Part shown: positions 36,911 to 45,558 of the stretch, one piece after another
Position numbering within the stretch: the first letter of the stretch is position 1
How the letters are laid out: every line of letters starts with the position of its first letter
Origin: Candidatus Heimdallarchaeota archaeon
GTDB lineage: Archaea; Asgardarchaeota; Heimdallarchaeia; Heimdallarchaeales; Kariarchaeaceae
Length of the DNA: 53,122 nucleotides
Direction of reading: 5' to 3'
NCBI GenBank assembly: GCA_015523565.1
Contig: WAKA01000180.1
Span: 1 to 53,122 of the forward strand
Notes under the pieces: model-generated
The model's database searches: none
The model's input: only the letters and a program-made list of their open reading frames with translations
Told to the model about the DNA's origin: nothing
Made by a program: the position numbers and the translations under genes

Positions 36911-39081
36911 TGCTCTTCCTCCTGATTTTCTTTCTGTGCAAAATGATCCTCCTTGGATATGGTGATCTTCACATCCACGGCCATTACTCCAATTTCATCT
37001 GCAAACATTGGGTTAATGTCAAGATCTGTTATCTGTGGAAAATCTTGAATTAACTTTGAAATTCTTTCCACTGCCTCAATAATTTGAGGAATGTTTGCCT
37101 TCTTTCCTCCTCTCGCCCCTTGCAAAATTGAAAATACTTTGGTATTTTGCAACATTTCTGTCGCTTCTGTATGTGTAATCGGAATTAAACCAAAACTTAC
37201 ATCCTCATAGACATTGGTATATATGCCGCCTGTTCCAACAATTGCCAAATGACCAAATTGTGGGTCTTTTGAAACTCCTACAATCAGTTCTGTTGATGGG
37301 GTTGCAAGCTGTTGAATATCCACTCCAATCACTTTTGCATGTGGATAATGTTTCCTGGCCGACCGCATCATTTCCTCAAAAGCATCCAAAAGTTCATTCT
37401 CATTTTTGATCCCAATGCGGACACCTCCGATATCTGTCTTATGTAAAATGTTTGGGGATGTAATTTTCAATACCAATGGATATCCAATATTGTTTGCAAT
37501 TTCAATTGCCTCTTTTCTCGAAAAAGCTGTTGCCGTTTCTGGTACCCTTATCCCATATGCACCCGCAACTTTTATTGCTTCGCTTCCCAAAAGGGTTACC
37601 CTTCCTTTTTCTATCACGGCGTCAAATATTTTTTGAACCGTGTCCCTGTCAACATCTGGAAAATCACGGGGCATTTCATAAAATTCTGGTCTTGCCAAAA
37701 TCTCTTGATATTTCCACAACCCTGCAAGGGCAACAACACCTTTCTCTGGAAATGGAAATGCTGGGATGTGGTGTGACTTTAAAATCTGGAGCCCCTTCTC
37801 CATCTCCTTGCCACCAAAAAATGATACCGCTATCGGTTTTGACGGGTATATCTCATTTATTTCAATGATTGTTTTCGCAATTTCCTCTGGTGCGGTCATT
37901 TCCTGCGGTGCCAAAATCACTAAAATCATTCCGACGTTTGGATCTTTCATTGCCAATTCCATTGCAAGCCTATACTCTTTTGCCCCCCCAGTTCCCAACA
38001 CATCAATTGGATTATGAGTTGCCGCGGCAGGATGCAGGTTTTCTTTCAATGTATTGATTGTCTGGGCTGTCAAAGTCGCCAAGTTCAATCCATTAAATTC
38101 TGCATGGTCTGTTGCCAATATTCCTGGTCCGCCTGCATTGGTTATTATGCATAAGTTATTTGATTTTGGCAATGGTTGCCAACTGAATGTTGTTGCCACT
38201 GTAAAAAGATCCTCTACCGTCTCAACTCGAATAACCCCTGCTTTTCTGAAGGCAGTCTCATATGCGGTATTGGCTCCTGCCATGGCTCCAGTATGTGATG
38301 ACGCCGCTTTTGCTCCCGCTTTAGAGATACCTGATTTTATCGCTATTACGGGTTTTTTCCTGACTATACGTCTGCATACATCAATAAATGCTCTTCCCTT
38401 GTTTATCGCTTCAAGATACAAGAGAATCGCTTGTGTATTTCTATCGTTTCCCATTAATTCAATCAATTCTACTTCATCCACATCTAACTTGTTTCCAACA
38501 GAAACAAATTTTGAAAATCCAATTTCTTCCTTGATTGACCAATCCAATATCCCCGTAATCAATGCGCCAGATTGGGAAATAAACCCTAAATTCCCTTTTC
38601 TTGAATTGCTTTTTGTAAAGGTAATATTCATTGGTGTAAAATTGTCAATTAGACCTAAACAATTTGGACCAACGACCCTCATTCCATGTTTCCGTATTTT
38701 TTTGAATAATTTCTGCTCAAGCTTACTGCCTTCAGCCCCAATCTCTTTAAAACCCGCTGAAATTATTAAAACCGCCTTAATTTCCAAAGATGCTGCCTCA
38801 TCAATCAAATCAAGAACAAACTGTGACGGAATGGACACTACAAGAAGATCTATAGGTTCCCCAATCTCCGAAAGGGTCTTATATGCTTTGAGACCTTGGA
38901 CTTCCTTGTGTTTCAGATTTACTGGATAAATCTTGCCTTGATATCCACTTTTCAAAAGATTGTGGAGCAAACTGTATCCTACTTTTGAAGGGTTGTTGGA
39001 TGCCCCAACTATTGCGACACTGCTTGGAGTAAAAAAATTCTGTAAAACCTCAAGATCTTGTACTAATTGCAATTTAACCAT
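36907..39081 (-). CDS. acd: Acetate--CoA ligase (ADP-forming), fused alpha-beta
   Basis: FTPSSVAIVGASNNPSKVGYSLLHNLLKSGYQGKIYPVN, VGPNCLGL, ASSHTGAMAG, C-terminal ATP-grasp (YPLVLKITSPNILHKTDIGGVRIGI). Confidence 0.95.
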   Translation of the reverse strand: MVKLQLVQDLEVLQNFFTPSSVAIVGASNNPSKVGYSLLHNLLKSGYQGKIYPVNLKHKEVQGLKAYKTLSEIGEPIDLLVVSIPSQFVLDLIDEAASLEIKAVLIISAGFKEIGAEGSKLEQKLFKKIRKHGMRVVGPNCLGLIDNFTPMNITFTKSNSRKGNLGFISQSGALITGILDWSIKEEIGFSKFVSVGNKLDVDEVELIELMGNDRNTQAILLYLEAINKGRAFIDVCRRIVRKKPVIAIKSGISKAGAKAASSHTGAMAGANTAYETAFRKAGVIRVETVEDLFTVATTFSWQPLPKSNNLCIITNAGGPGILATDHAEFNGLNLATLTAQTINTLKENLHPAAATHNPIDVLGTGGAKEYRLAMELAMKDPNVGMILVILAPQEMTAPEEIAKTIIEINEIYPSKPIAVSFFGGKEMEKGLQILKSHHIPAFPFPEKGVVALAGLWKYQEILARPEFYEMPRDFPDVDRDTVQKIFDAVIEKGRVTLLGSEAIKVAGAYGIRVPETATAFSRKEAIEIANNIGYPLVLKITSPNILHKTDIGGVRIGIKNENELLDAFEEMMRSARKHYPHAKVIGVDIQQLATPSTELIVGVSKDPQFGHLAIVGTGGIYTNVYEDVSFGLIPITHTEATEMLQNTKVFSILQGARGGKKANIPQIIEAVERISKLIQDFPQITDLDINPMFADEIGVMAVDVKITISKEDHFAQKENQEEEQ

Positions 39082-39343
39082 AATCTTCCAGCTTTTTGAG
39101 TTATAAAATAATATGAAAACTTACTGGATAATTGCAAAAAATTTTATTGGAAACGAAAAAAAGTAATTCAATATTATCTTTTTAATTTATTGTCCATTTT
39201 TCACCCTCGGTATTTCAATTTCTTCAGCTGATACGATTGTTATCCAATCCTTCCTGATTTATGGTGTAGGTTTTATTATATATGAAAACAACAATTTCAA
39301 TGATATGAATCATTTTCAAAATTTGTCAATCATCAACTGAAAG

Positions 39344-39350
39344 TATAAAT
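39344..39350 (+). promoter_or_regulatory. TATA box of a probable leaderless transcript
   Basis: tataaat centred ~26 nt upstream of the GTG start at 39373. Confidence 0.5.
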
Positions 39351-39372
39351 AATCCTATCCAAATAAAAAATT

Positions 39373-40125
39373 GTGTCTTCAACAAAAGAAAAACTCGAAT
39401 TAATTTGGAAAAAAATACGGGAGGATTTTCTTGTTGTACTTTTCACAATGCTTCTGATGGTTACAATCAATTACATTGTGACCATGGGGTTGGGTTGGGG
39501 TAAAAGCATAGCAATCCTTCCTGCCATCAATCAAGATGGTGCATCTATCTATTGGTCAAATACTGCTCCTGATTCCGATGGTGACCAACTTCCCGATTTA
39601 GTCGAACTTACCCCCAAAGGAGAACCTGTGTTGGTGAATGGAAGGGAAGTCGGAAGGGGGACAGGTACCAACCCCCTAAAAGCTGATACGGACGGGGATT
39701 TCTTCCCTGACAATGCTGAAAACAAATTGGGTAGTAATCCAAACAGTTGGATTGACCCTGGTTGGGTTTGGATACTCTGGTTGATATTTCTTGGTATAGT
39801 AGTCTATAAAGTATATATTGAAAAACCTGATAGACTCAGGGAATATATAAAGAACGAAGAAATGATCTCAAAAGCTGTCTCTGGAAAAGGTGGGAAATTT
39901 GCCTATGGCGGCAGCTCAATCTTCAGCAAAAAAGCAGATGAACTGACTGAGGAAGAAAAGAAACAAATTCTAGAAAGTGACGCTCGCTTCCATGAGCTTA
40001 CTGGTCTGCCTGAGGAAGAAGAAGAACCCATCAAACCATCATTCTGGAAACTTTATGGTAAGTCAATCATCCAAATCATAATAATAACAATTGTTGTATT
40101 GATCGGATGGGCAATCATTTCATGA
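39373..40125 (+). CDS. Bitopic membrane protein with thrombospondin-3/EF-hand-like DxDxDG calcium-binding repeats
   Basis: TM segment, then APDSDGDQLPDLVE and KADTDGDFFPDNAENKLGSNP repeats, then TM (WVWILWLIFLGIVVY) and a C-terminal TM. Confidence 0.75.
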   Translation: MSSTKEKLELIWKKIREDFLVVLFTMLLMVTINYIVTMGLGWGKSIAILPAINQDGASIYWSNTAPDSDGDQLPDLVELTPKGEPVLVNGREVGRGTGTNPLKADTDGDFFPDNAENKLGSNPNSWIDPGWVWILWLIFLGIVVYKVYIEKPDRLREYIKNEEMISKAVSGKGGKFAYGGSSIFSKKADELTEEEKKQILESDARFHELTGLPEEEEEPIKPSFWKLYGKSIIQIIIITIVVLIGWAIIS

Positions 40126-40159
40126 GAAAGTTAAAATTCACTCCTCATCAATTAATCTT

Positions 40160-41218
40160 GTGGAGATACTTTTCGATAAGGGAATTGCTCTTTCATTGAA
40201 TAATCAAAAACTGTATTTGGATCCCGAAACATCTAAAGTGCCAATTAAATCAAATTGCTTGGTATCCCACTCACATAGTGACCATTCGGCAGGCTTGGGA
40301 AGTGACGGTGCTTCATATTCAACGGCTCCAACCGAATCCCTCTTTAAATCCCTTCATCCCAAAAAATTACGAAATAACGTAACTCTTGATTTCAACTCCC
40401 CAATTGAAATTGGAGATTTTCAAGTTGAGCTTTTTCGTGCAGGTCATCTTTTGGGTGCCGCCCAAATTCTTGTAAGAACCAAAAACATGAATGTTTTCTT
40501 CACTGGTGATTTTTGTCCAGACAACCTTTTAACCGTAAACAAAGCGGAATTCCCAAAAGATGGCATTGACGTACTGATAATTGAAACAACTTATGGAAAT
40601 CCCGTATTGTCATTTCCAGACCGCCAAAATGCCAGAATGGATTTACTGAATTGGGTAATCCAAAAAATTAGTAACAATGTTGTCCCTGTGATCAATGTGG
40701 CTCAATTAGGTGGTGCCCAAGAGCTTATAACTCTGTTTAATCAATTTCTAATGGATATTCCTGTTTATGTTCATCCAAGAATCTGCAAATTGAATTCTGT
40801 CTTTCAAAACCATGGTGTAAAATTGCAATATTCTTCTGTTGATCAATTTGGTGGGGGGGATATGGGGATCATACTTATCCCAAGAGGGGAAAAGACTCTA
40901 CCTTCGGTTCTCAAAGAAAAAAAGATTGCTAGAGGAATGGTTACTGGTCAATCAATAAAATTCAGTTTCCGATCCTACGAATATACTGCTGCATTGACAA
41001 CTCATGCCACCTATCATGAGCTAATAAAAACTGTCAAATTATTGTCGCCTCAATTAGTGGTGACAAGATATTCATATGAAGAAAAATTTGCAGAAACTGT
41101 TAAACAAACTCTCGGAATTCATGCAATTCCTTCCAAATTTTTGAAAAAAAAACAAGTCAACCTTTCAACTCTAGTCAATAAACCAAAAAACCTTTCTCTT
41201 CTAAATTTTTTAGATTAA
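40160..41218 (+). CDS. Metallo-beta-lactamase exonuclease-like (CPSF/beta-CASP-related) protein
   Basis: LVSHSHSDHSAGL, FRAGHLLGAAQILVRTKNMNVFFTGDFCPDN, IIETTYGNP. Confidence 0.8.
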   Translation: MEILFDKGIALSLNNQKLYLDPETSKVPIKSNCLVSHSHSDHSAGLGSDGASYSTAPTESLFKSLHPKKLRNNVTLDFNSPIEIGDFQVELFRAGHLLGAAQILVRTKNMNVFFTGDFCPDNLLTVNKAEFPKDGIDVLIIETTYGNPVLSFPDRQNARMDLLNWVIQKISNNVVPVINVAQLGGAQELITLFNQFLMDIPVYVHPRICKLNSVFQNHGVKLQYSSVDQFGGGDMGIILIPRGEKTLPSVLKEKKIARGMVTGQSIKFSFRSYEYTAALTTHATYHELIKTVKLLSPQLVVTRYSYEEKFAETVKQTLGIHAIPSKFLKKKQVNLSTLVNKPKNLSLLNFLD

Positions 41219-41604
41219 GCTTTGATTCTCTTGATTGCATTTTCCAACTTGCTAAGGGTTGCAGGTTTTAAGATATATTCATCTACCTGAATTGTTTTCT
41301 TGACACTTGGACGTATTGGTTCACTGGAAATGATAATCAATTTTGTTCTTCTATTGTGTTTCTTGTCAAAATCATTGATGAATCTTGCTAAGGTCGTTCC
41401 ATTTTGTTTAGGTAATACTTGGTCTATGGTGACCAATGTCGGGTTCAATTCCTCAAATTTTTCCATTGCCTCCTCTGCTGTTGCAACCATGTCAACTACT
41501 TCATGCCCCATCTCCAAAAAGTAACGTTTTAGTGCAAGTCTGTTTAAAGGTGAATCGTCCACGATTAATACTCTTTCCATTGCATATCTTTTTCTTTTTA
41601 CCAT
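41215..41604 (-). CDS. Stand-alone CheY-like response regulator receiver domain
   Basis: RVLIVDDSPLNRLALKRYF, TIDQVLPKQNGTTLARFI (phosphoacceptor D), IISSEP, DEYILKPATLSKL; start may be internal (MERVLIVDD). Confidence 0.88.
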   Translation of the reverse strand: MVKRKRYAMERVLIVDDSPLNRLALKRYFLEMGHEVVDMVATAEEAMEKFEELNPTLVTIDQVLPKQNGTTLARFINDFDKKHNRRTKLIIISSEPIRPSVKKTIQVDEYILKPATLSKLENAIKRIKA

Positions 41605-41678
41605 TATTATGTATTTTGTAATTGCCTAGTATTAATCCCAATTTCCATTATCTCTTCAAATTCCATTCTAATGGTCTT

Positions 41679-42134
41679 TTATGAAATTTTTCGGACATAT
41701 TCTGCGTGAAGCTTCAATGGCAACCCCATTGAACTTGATGCAATTTCTGCTGTGATTTCTTGGTTGGCATGATCTACCCTTGTAATCCTTGCCCTTGATC
41801 CCTTGAATGGTCCCTTAATGATCTCAACCAAATCCCCTTCCTGCAATCCTTCTATTGCAGGTCGTGGAACCAGAATATCTTCCAATTCTGATAAGTCTAC
41901 GGGTTGATTTTTAATGGGTTTATTATTTACTCCTCTTATTGTGGAAGTTACCTTTTCAATACTTTGAATGTCTGGACCCTCTATGAATATATAGCCTTTA
42001 ATGCCCTCTGTAACCATTACCGAATAAACTGTCCCTTCGTACTGTTCCAATGTACTTGCCTTTCGGTTGATTAGCTGTGCAATTGACTTTTCTTTTCCAT
42101 TGCTTGCTCGAAAAATATAGACTGGCATTTGCAA
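41679..42134 (-). CDS. spt5: Transcription elongation factor Spt5 (NusG family)
   Basis: NGN + KOW architecture: GYIFIEGPDIQSIEKVTSTIRGV, LVEIIKGPFKGSRARITRVD. Confidence 0.93.
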   Translation of the reverse strand: MQMPVYIFRASNGKEKSIAQLINRKASTLEQYEGTVYSVMVTEGIKGYIFIEGPDIQSIEKVTSTIRGVNNKPIKNQPVDLSELEDILVPRPAIEGLQEGDLVEIIKGPFKGSRARITRVDHANQEITAEIASSSMGLPLKLHAEYVRKIS

Positions 42135-42137
42135 ACC

Positions 42138-42323
42138 TCATTTTCCAATGGCAAATGAAACAACAAGCTGAACGACAAATCCAATTAATCCTATAAAAAT
42201 AACTCCTAATGCTGTAATCCTGCTTGTGATGATTAATTCTCTTCGTGATGGTCTTTTTGTAGACTGGAACAGCAATCGCTTTGAATTAATATAATATTTC
42301 ATCACTGTTTGTGTAAATCCCAT
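42138..42323 (-). CDS. secE: Protein translocase Sec61 gamma / SecE
   Basis: 61 aa, amphipathic N-terminus + single TM; STKRPSRRELIITSRITALGVIFIGLIGFVVQL; immediately upstream of spt5 as in archaea. Confidence 0.9.
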   Translation of the reverse strand: MGFTQTVMKYYINSKRLLFQSTKRPSRRELIITSRITALGVIFIGLIGFVVQLVVSFAIGK

Positions 42324-42433
42324 AATTTACTTTAATTCTATTATTGATATAAGATTTGTTATTAGTCTCTTCATTTTCTTTTGTAATGCCTTGATTTACA
42401 AATAATTAAAAAGTGTGCAAATGCCTGATAATT

Positions 42434-43123
42434 ATGGAAGATTCAGTTGATCCTGCACTGGTGAATGACTTGAAGGAATTCTTGGTTGTAGGTGAACAAA
42501 TCGAGTTTTTGGATACTTTCCATGAAACAAAGACTCTTAATCTTATCCTTTCATTGATACTTCTATTAAGCTTTGTTTATTCATTATTTCGCGCATTGGA
42601 AGACCTGTCCTTTTGGATCATTTTCACAATTATCACATTCACTTTCTTCTTGTACTATTCATCTCGAGTTAGGTTGAAAATGCTCTATGCCATTACAAAA
42701 TTCCGGGTTATGAAAATCGAAATCAATCCTGTCAGGAGGTTAGTATTGGGTATTTGGAAATTCTCGAGATACAGCGACCTTCATTTCTCACATGCTGAAA
42801 CTATTCAAATCGGGGTGACCCCATTCAACTCCCGAAGATTCTGGTTGTCAGGGCTTGCCTTGTCTGTTTCATGGTTCATTTTAAATGGTGAGGAAATATT
42901 TTCTTTTCTCCGAAGTGAATCTCCATTAATTCCTATGGCATTGGTTATCTTTCTATATGGGGTAGTTTCTCTTTTTTCAAGCCTCCCACTTGGAAGTGAT
43001 CGGATATTGGTCAACAGTCTTTCTGGATATTCTATGACATTTCCCCTGAAAAAACTAAGGAAAGAGTTTATTGAACTTCTTGTGGATCGCAGTAGAACAT
43101 TTCTCACTTATGGAGTTGATTAA
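42434..43123 (+). CDS. Hypothetical membrane protein with PH-like domain
   Basis: 236 aa ORF; two hydrophobic stretches and ITKFRVMKIEINPVRRL...-type segment reminiscent of bacterial PH domains. Confidence 0.5.
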   Translation: MEDSVDPALVNDLKEFLVVGEQIEFLDTFHETKTLNLILSLILLLSFVYSLFRALEDLSFWIIFTIITFTFFLYYSSRVRLKMLYAITKFRVMKIEINPVRRLVLGIWKFSRYSDLHFSHAETIQIGVTPFNSRRFWLSGLALSVSWFILNGEEIFSFLRSESPLIPMALVIFLYGVVSLFSSLPLGSDRILVNSLSGYSMTFPLKKLRKEFIELLVDRSRTFLTYGVD

Positions 43124-45068
43124 GATTTTCCTGATTGGCAAAAAAAAGCAACATAAATATTATCCCATTTTGGCATTCAATGAATTCAAGGACGAATTTT
43201 TAGACCAAGGTGTCGGAATTTCTAGATCTGATATTTATTGGAAGGGATTGGCTTCAGTTGCTCTTTTTTCCATTGTTTCATTTCAAGGTCTTCCATTGTT
43301 GTTTTCTACTATTGGCATGATCATCTTATACTTGACTGATTATCACATCGCCTCTTTCACTTTTACGCGAAAGAGAATCATAATCGAGAAAAAGAAACAA
43401 AAAAGCAGAAGGAAAAAGCTTGCTGTATTTTTTTTACTTATTAGTGGTTTTTCTATTATTTATCCTTTAAACATAGAAATGCAAATTAACATCATGACAT
43501 TTCTAATACCTCCATTGTATCCTGCCCTGCTTTTTTACCTAGTTGCTGTTTTTTATCCTTCCATCCTTCCAATCCTGCCCGCGATTGGTCTTTTTCTCTT
43601 TTCTATTACCACATTTTGGATACTATGGTTTGCATATAGGGATGAGCATGAAATTACAAGCATGCCTTCATCCCATCTGAAAGCTATTTTATTGTCACGA
43701 ACTCATGGATTAAACAAAAAAGGATATTTTGTAATTCTCTTGGTAATGATGCTTCAATTAATCATGAATATTCTCATAAAATATACCGTAACCCCTGTCT
43801 TTAACTTAATTGCTTTTTTCCTGTTTCCATTGACCATTTTTGTTGTTGCCAGGTTCAGAAATGAGGAGAAATATGCTCTAGTAATATACAATAAGAAGGG
43901 CATGCCGATTTCTACTGAAATAATATTTGAAAAAAGTAATTTAAGCAGGGTGAAAAAGGCATTTTCATATTATCTAAATTATCCCCCCTCTTACGATGAA
44001 ACTTTTCCAAAATCCATTATTGATTCCACTTATTTCTCAAAATTTCCAACTGGAAAGTTCTATATACAAAAAAAATTCTACAAGAAAAGTTTCCTCATCA
44101 GTAGATCACTCTCTATTCTCTTATTTATCATTGTTATCCTGATCGATATTTCAAGGGGAGATACCCTTTTTTCTTTTTTCATATTCTTTATTGCGACCAT
44201 TGGTGTCTTTTATGTTTCCAATTTTCTCATGACCAAATTGGTCTATAATCTAACCAACACTGAAGATACTCATTATTTGCTGTTTTCAGATTATTTGGTT
44301 GCTTTTATCTCACAAAACAAGATTTTTTTGGTTACTCTTGCATCATTGGGAGGAATGGAAATCGTCAAACAATTCAACACCAATTTATATGAATTCAATA
44401 ATTTAGGGGGAAAGAAAATAAATTGGAAATTACTGGTTGCCTATGTTCTTGGTCTCCTGTTTTTCGGGTTGATAAGCCAATTTGTAAGATTTGGATTCAT
44501 CAGCCTCTATGGACTGATGAAAATCACCTCTTATTTCTTTACTCTTATCCTTCAAAAATCATTTAATTTTATATTGAATCATCGTTTCATAATTCTTTAT
44601 TTCATTGCTCTATTCTGGCTTGCACTTACTTTAGTTTTGCCTCGTATAATGTTGCTGATCAGGTCTGATTTGATTATCCATACATTACCCAAATCAGATT
44701 TTGAATTTCAATCTGATGAATTGTCAGGATCAATTTTCATAAACAACATTCTTACTTCATTCAAAATGGGGTCTATGAACACGCAAAATAACCGCCCTGT
44801 AGCGGTTCATGCAACGATTGAACTGAAAAACATCAGTGATAAACCTCTGACCCTATTTATTGGAGCCCATGAAAAACAATTCAGTTTAATGCCAAATGAA
44901 CTCAAACGATGCAGAATAAAATCTATTGTAAAGGGGTTGGATATTACCATTCATATTTCCTCTGACGTTTTCCAAACAACTTCCCTGCATTTCAAAAAAA
45001 AGGGGGGAATTGTTTCCGTCGAGAATTTCTTAAAGGCAAAACTTCTGAACTATGTGATCAGACTCTAA
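43110..45068 (+). CDS. Hypothetical multi-pass membrane protein
   Basis: Long ORF (43071..45068, likely start 43110 overlapping the upstream gene), many TM segments, beta-rich C-terminal domain. Confidence 0.55.
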   Translation: MELIKIFLIGKKKQHKYYPILAFNEFKDEFLDQGVGISRSDIYWKGLASVALFSIVSFQGLPLLFSTIGMIILYLTDYHIASFTFTRKRIIIEKKKQKSRRKKLAVFFLLISGFSIIYPLNIEMQINIMTFLIPPLYPALLFYLVAVFYPSILPILPAIGLFLFSITTFWILWFAYRDEHEITSMPSSHLKAILLSRTHGLNKKGYFVILLVMMLQLIMNILIKYTVTPVFNLIAFFLFPLTIFVVARFRNEEKYALVIYNKKGMPISTEIIFEKSNLSRVKKAFSYYLNYPPSYDETFPKSIIDSTYFSKFPTGKFYIQKKFYKKSFLISRSLSILLFIIVILIDISRGDTLFSFFIFFIATIGVFYVSNFLMTKLVYNLTNTEDTHYLLFSDYLVAFISQNKIFLVTLASLGGMEIVKQFNTNLYEFNNLGGKKINWKLLVAYVLGLLFFGLISQFVRFGFISLYGLMKITSYFFTLILQKSFNFILNHRFIILYFIALFWLALTLVLPRIMLLIRSDLIIHTLPKSDFEFQSDELSGSIFINNILTSFKMGSMNTQNNRPVAVHATIELKNISDKPLTLFIGAHEKQFSLMPNELKRCRIKSIVKGLDITIHISSDVFQTTSLHFKKKGGIVSVENFLKAKLLNYVIRL

Positions 45069-45121
45069 TGACATATGATGTTATCCAAACACTTTAAGGA
45101 ACATATGAAATATATTACATA

Positions 45122-45496
45122 ATGATCAATCTGGGATCTGTTGACGTTTTCGTCACAATTACCCCTGCTGCACGGAAGGAACTTAAAAGACAGCTTGAAT
45201 TGGCAAAAGACAGAGATTTGGCTGTACGGATTTTTGTCATGCTGGATCGGTTTGCTGGATTTGCTTTTGATCTCGAATTTTCCAAGCCAACAACAAATGA
45301 TTATCAGGCAAAAGTAGATGATATCCCAATTGTCGTCGATAAAAGCTTTCTTGAATATGTTAAGGGAATGGAAATCGATTATGATCCCGAAACCCATGAA
45401 TTTTCTTTAGTCAATAAAAAACCAGCCTATAATTGTGTTCCAGGTTCAAAATTTGAATGTCCTTCCTGCAATTTATACTTGGAAGCAAATTCATAG
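45122..45496 (+). CDS. HesB/IscA-like protein with atypical cysteine pattern
   Basis: VTITPAARKELKRQLE...VRIFVMLDRFAGFAFDLEF...VDKSFLEYVKGMEIDYDPETHEFSLVNKKPAYNC...CPSC. Confidence 0.7.
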   Translation: MINLGSVDVFVTITPAARKELKRQLELAKDRDLAVRIFVMLDRFAGFAFDLEFSKPTTNDYQAKVDDIPIVVDKSFLEYVKGMEIDYDPETHEFSLVNKKPAYNCVPGSKFECPSCNLYLEANS

Positions 45497-45558
45497 TCAA
45501 TAAAAAAATATCGATTAATATATTAAGGAACAGTTGTAGTTAAGCTTAGGAGAGAAAA

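Noticed and set aside
38054-38929. 291 aa plus-strand ORF
   Set aside because: Antisense to acd, whose protein is a clear family member; the antisense translation has no recognisable domain and is a codon-bias shadow
39082-39372. 290-nt AT-rich intergenic region considered as a possible ncRNA
   Set aside because: No GC-rich islands, stable hairpins or known RNA motifs seen by eye; a divergent promoter region explains it
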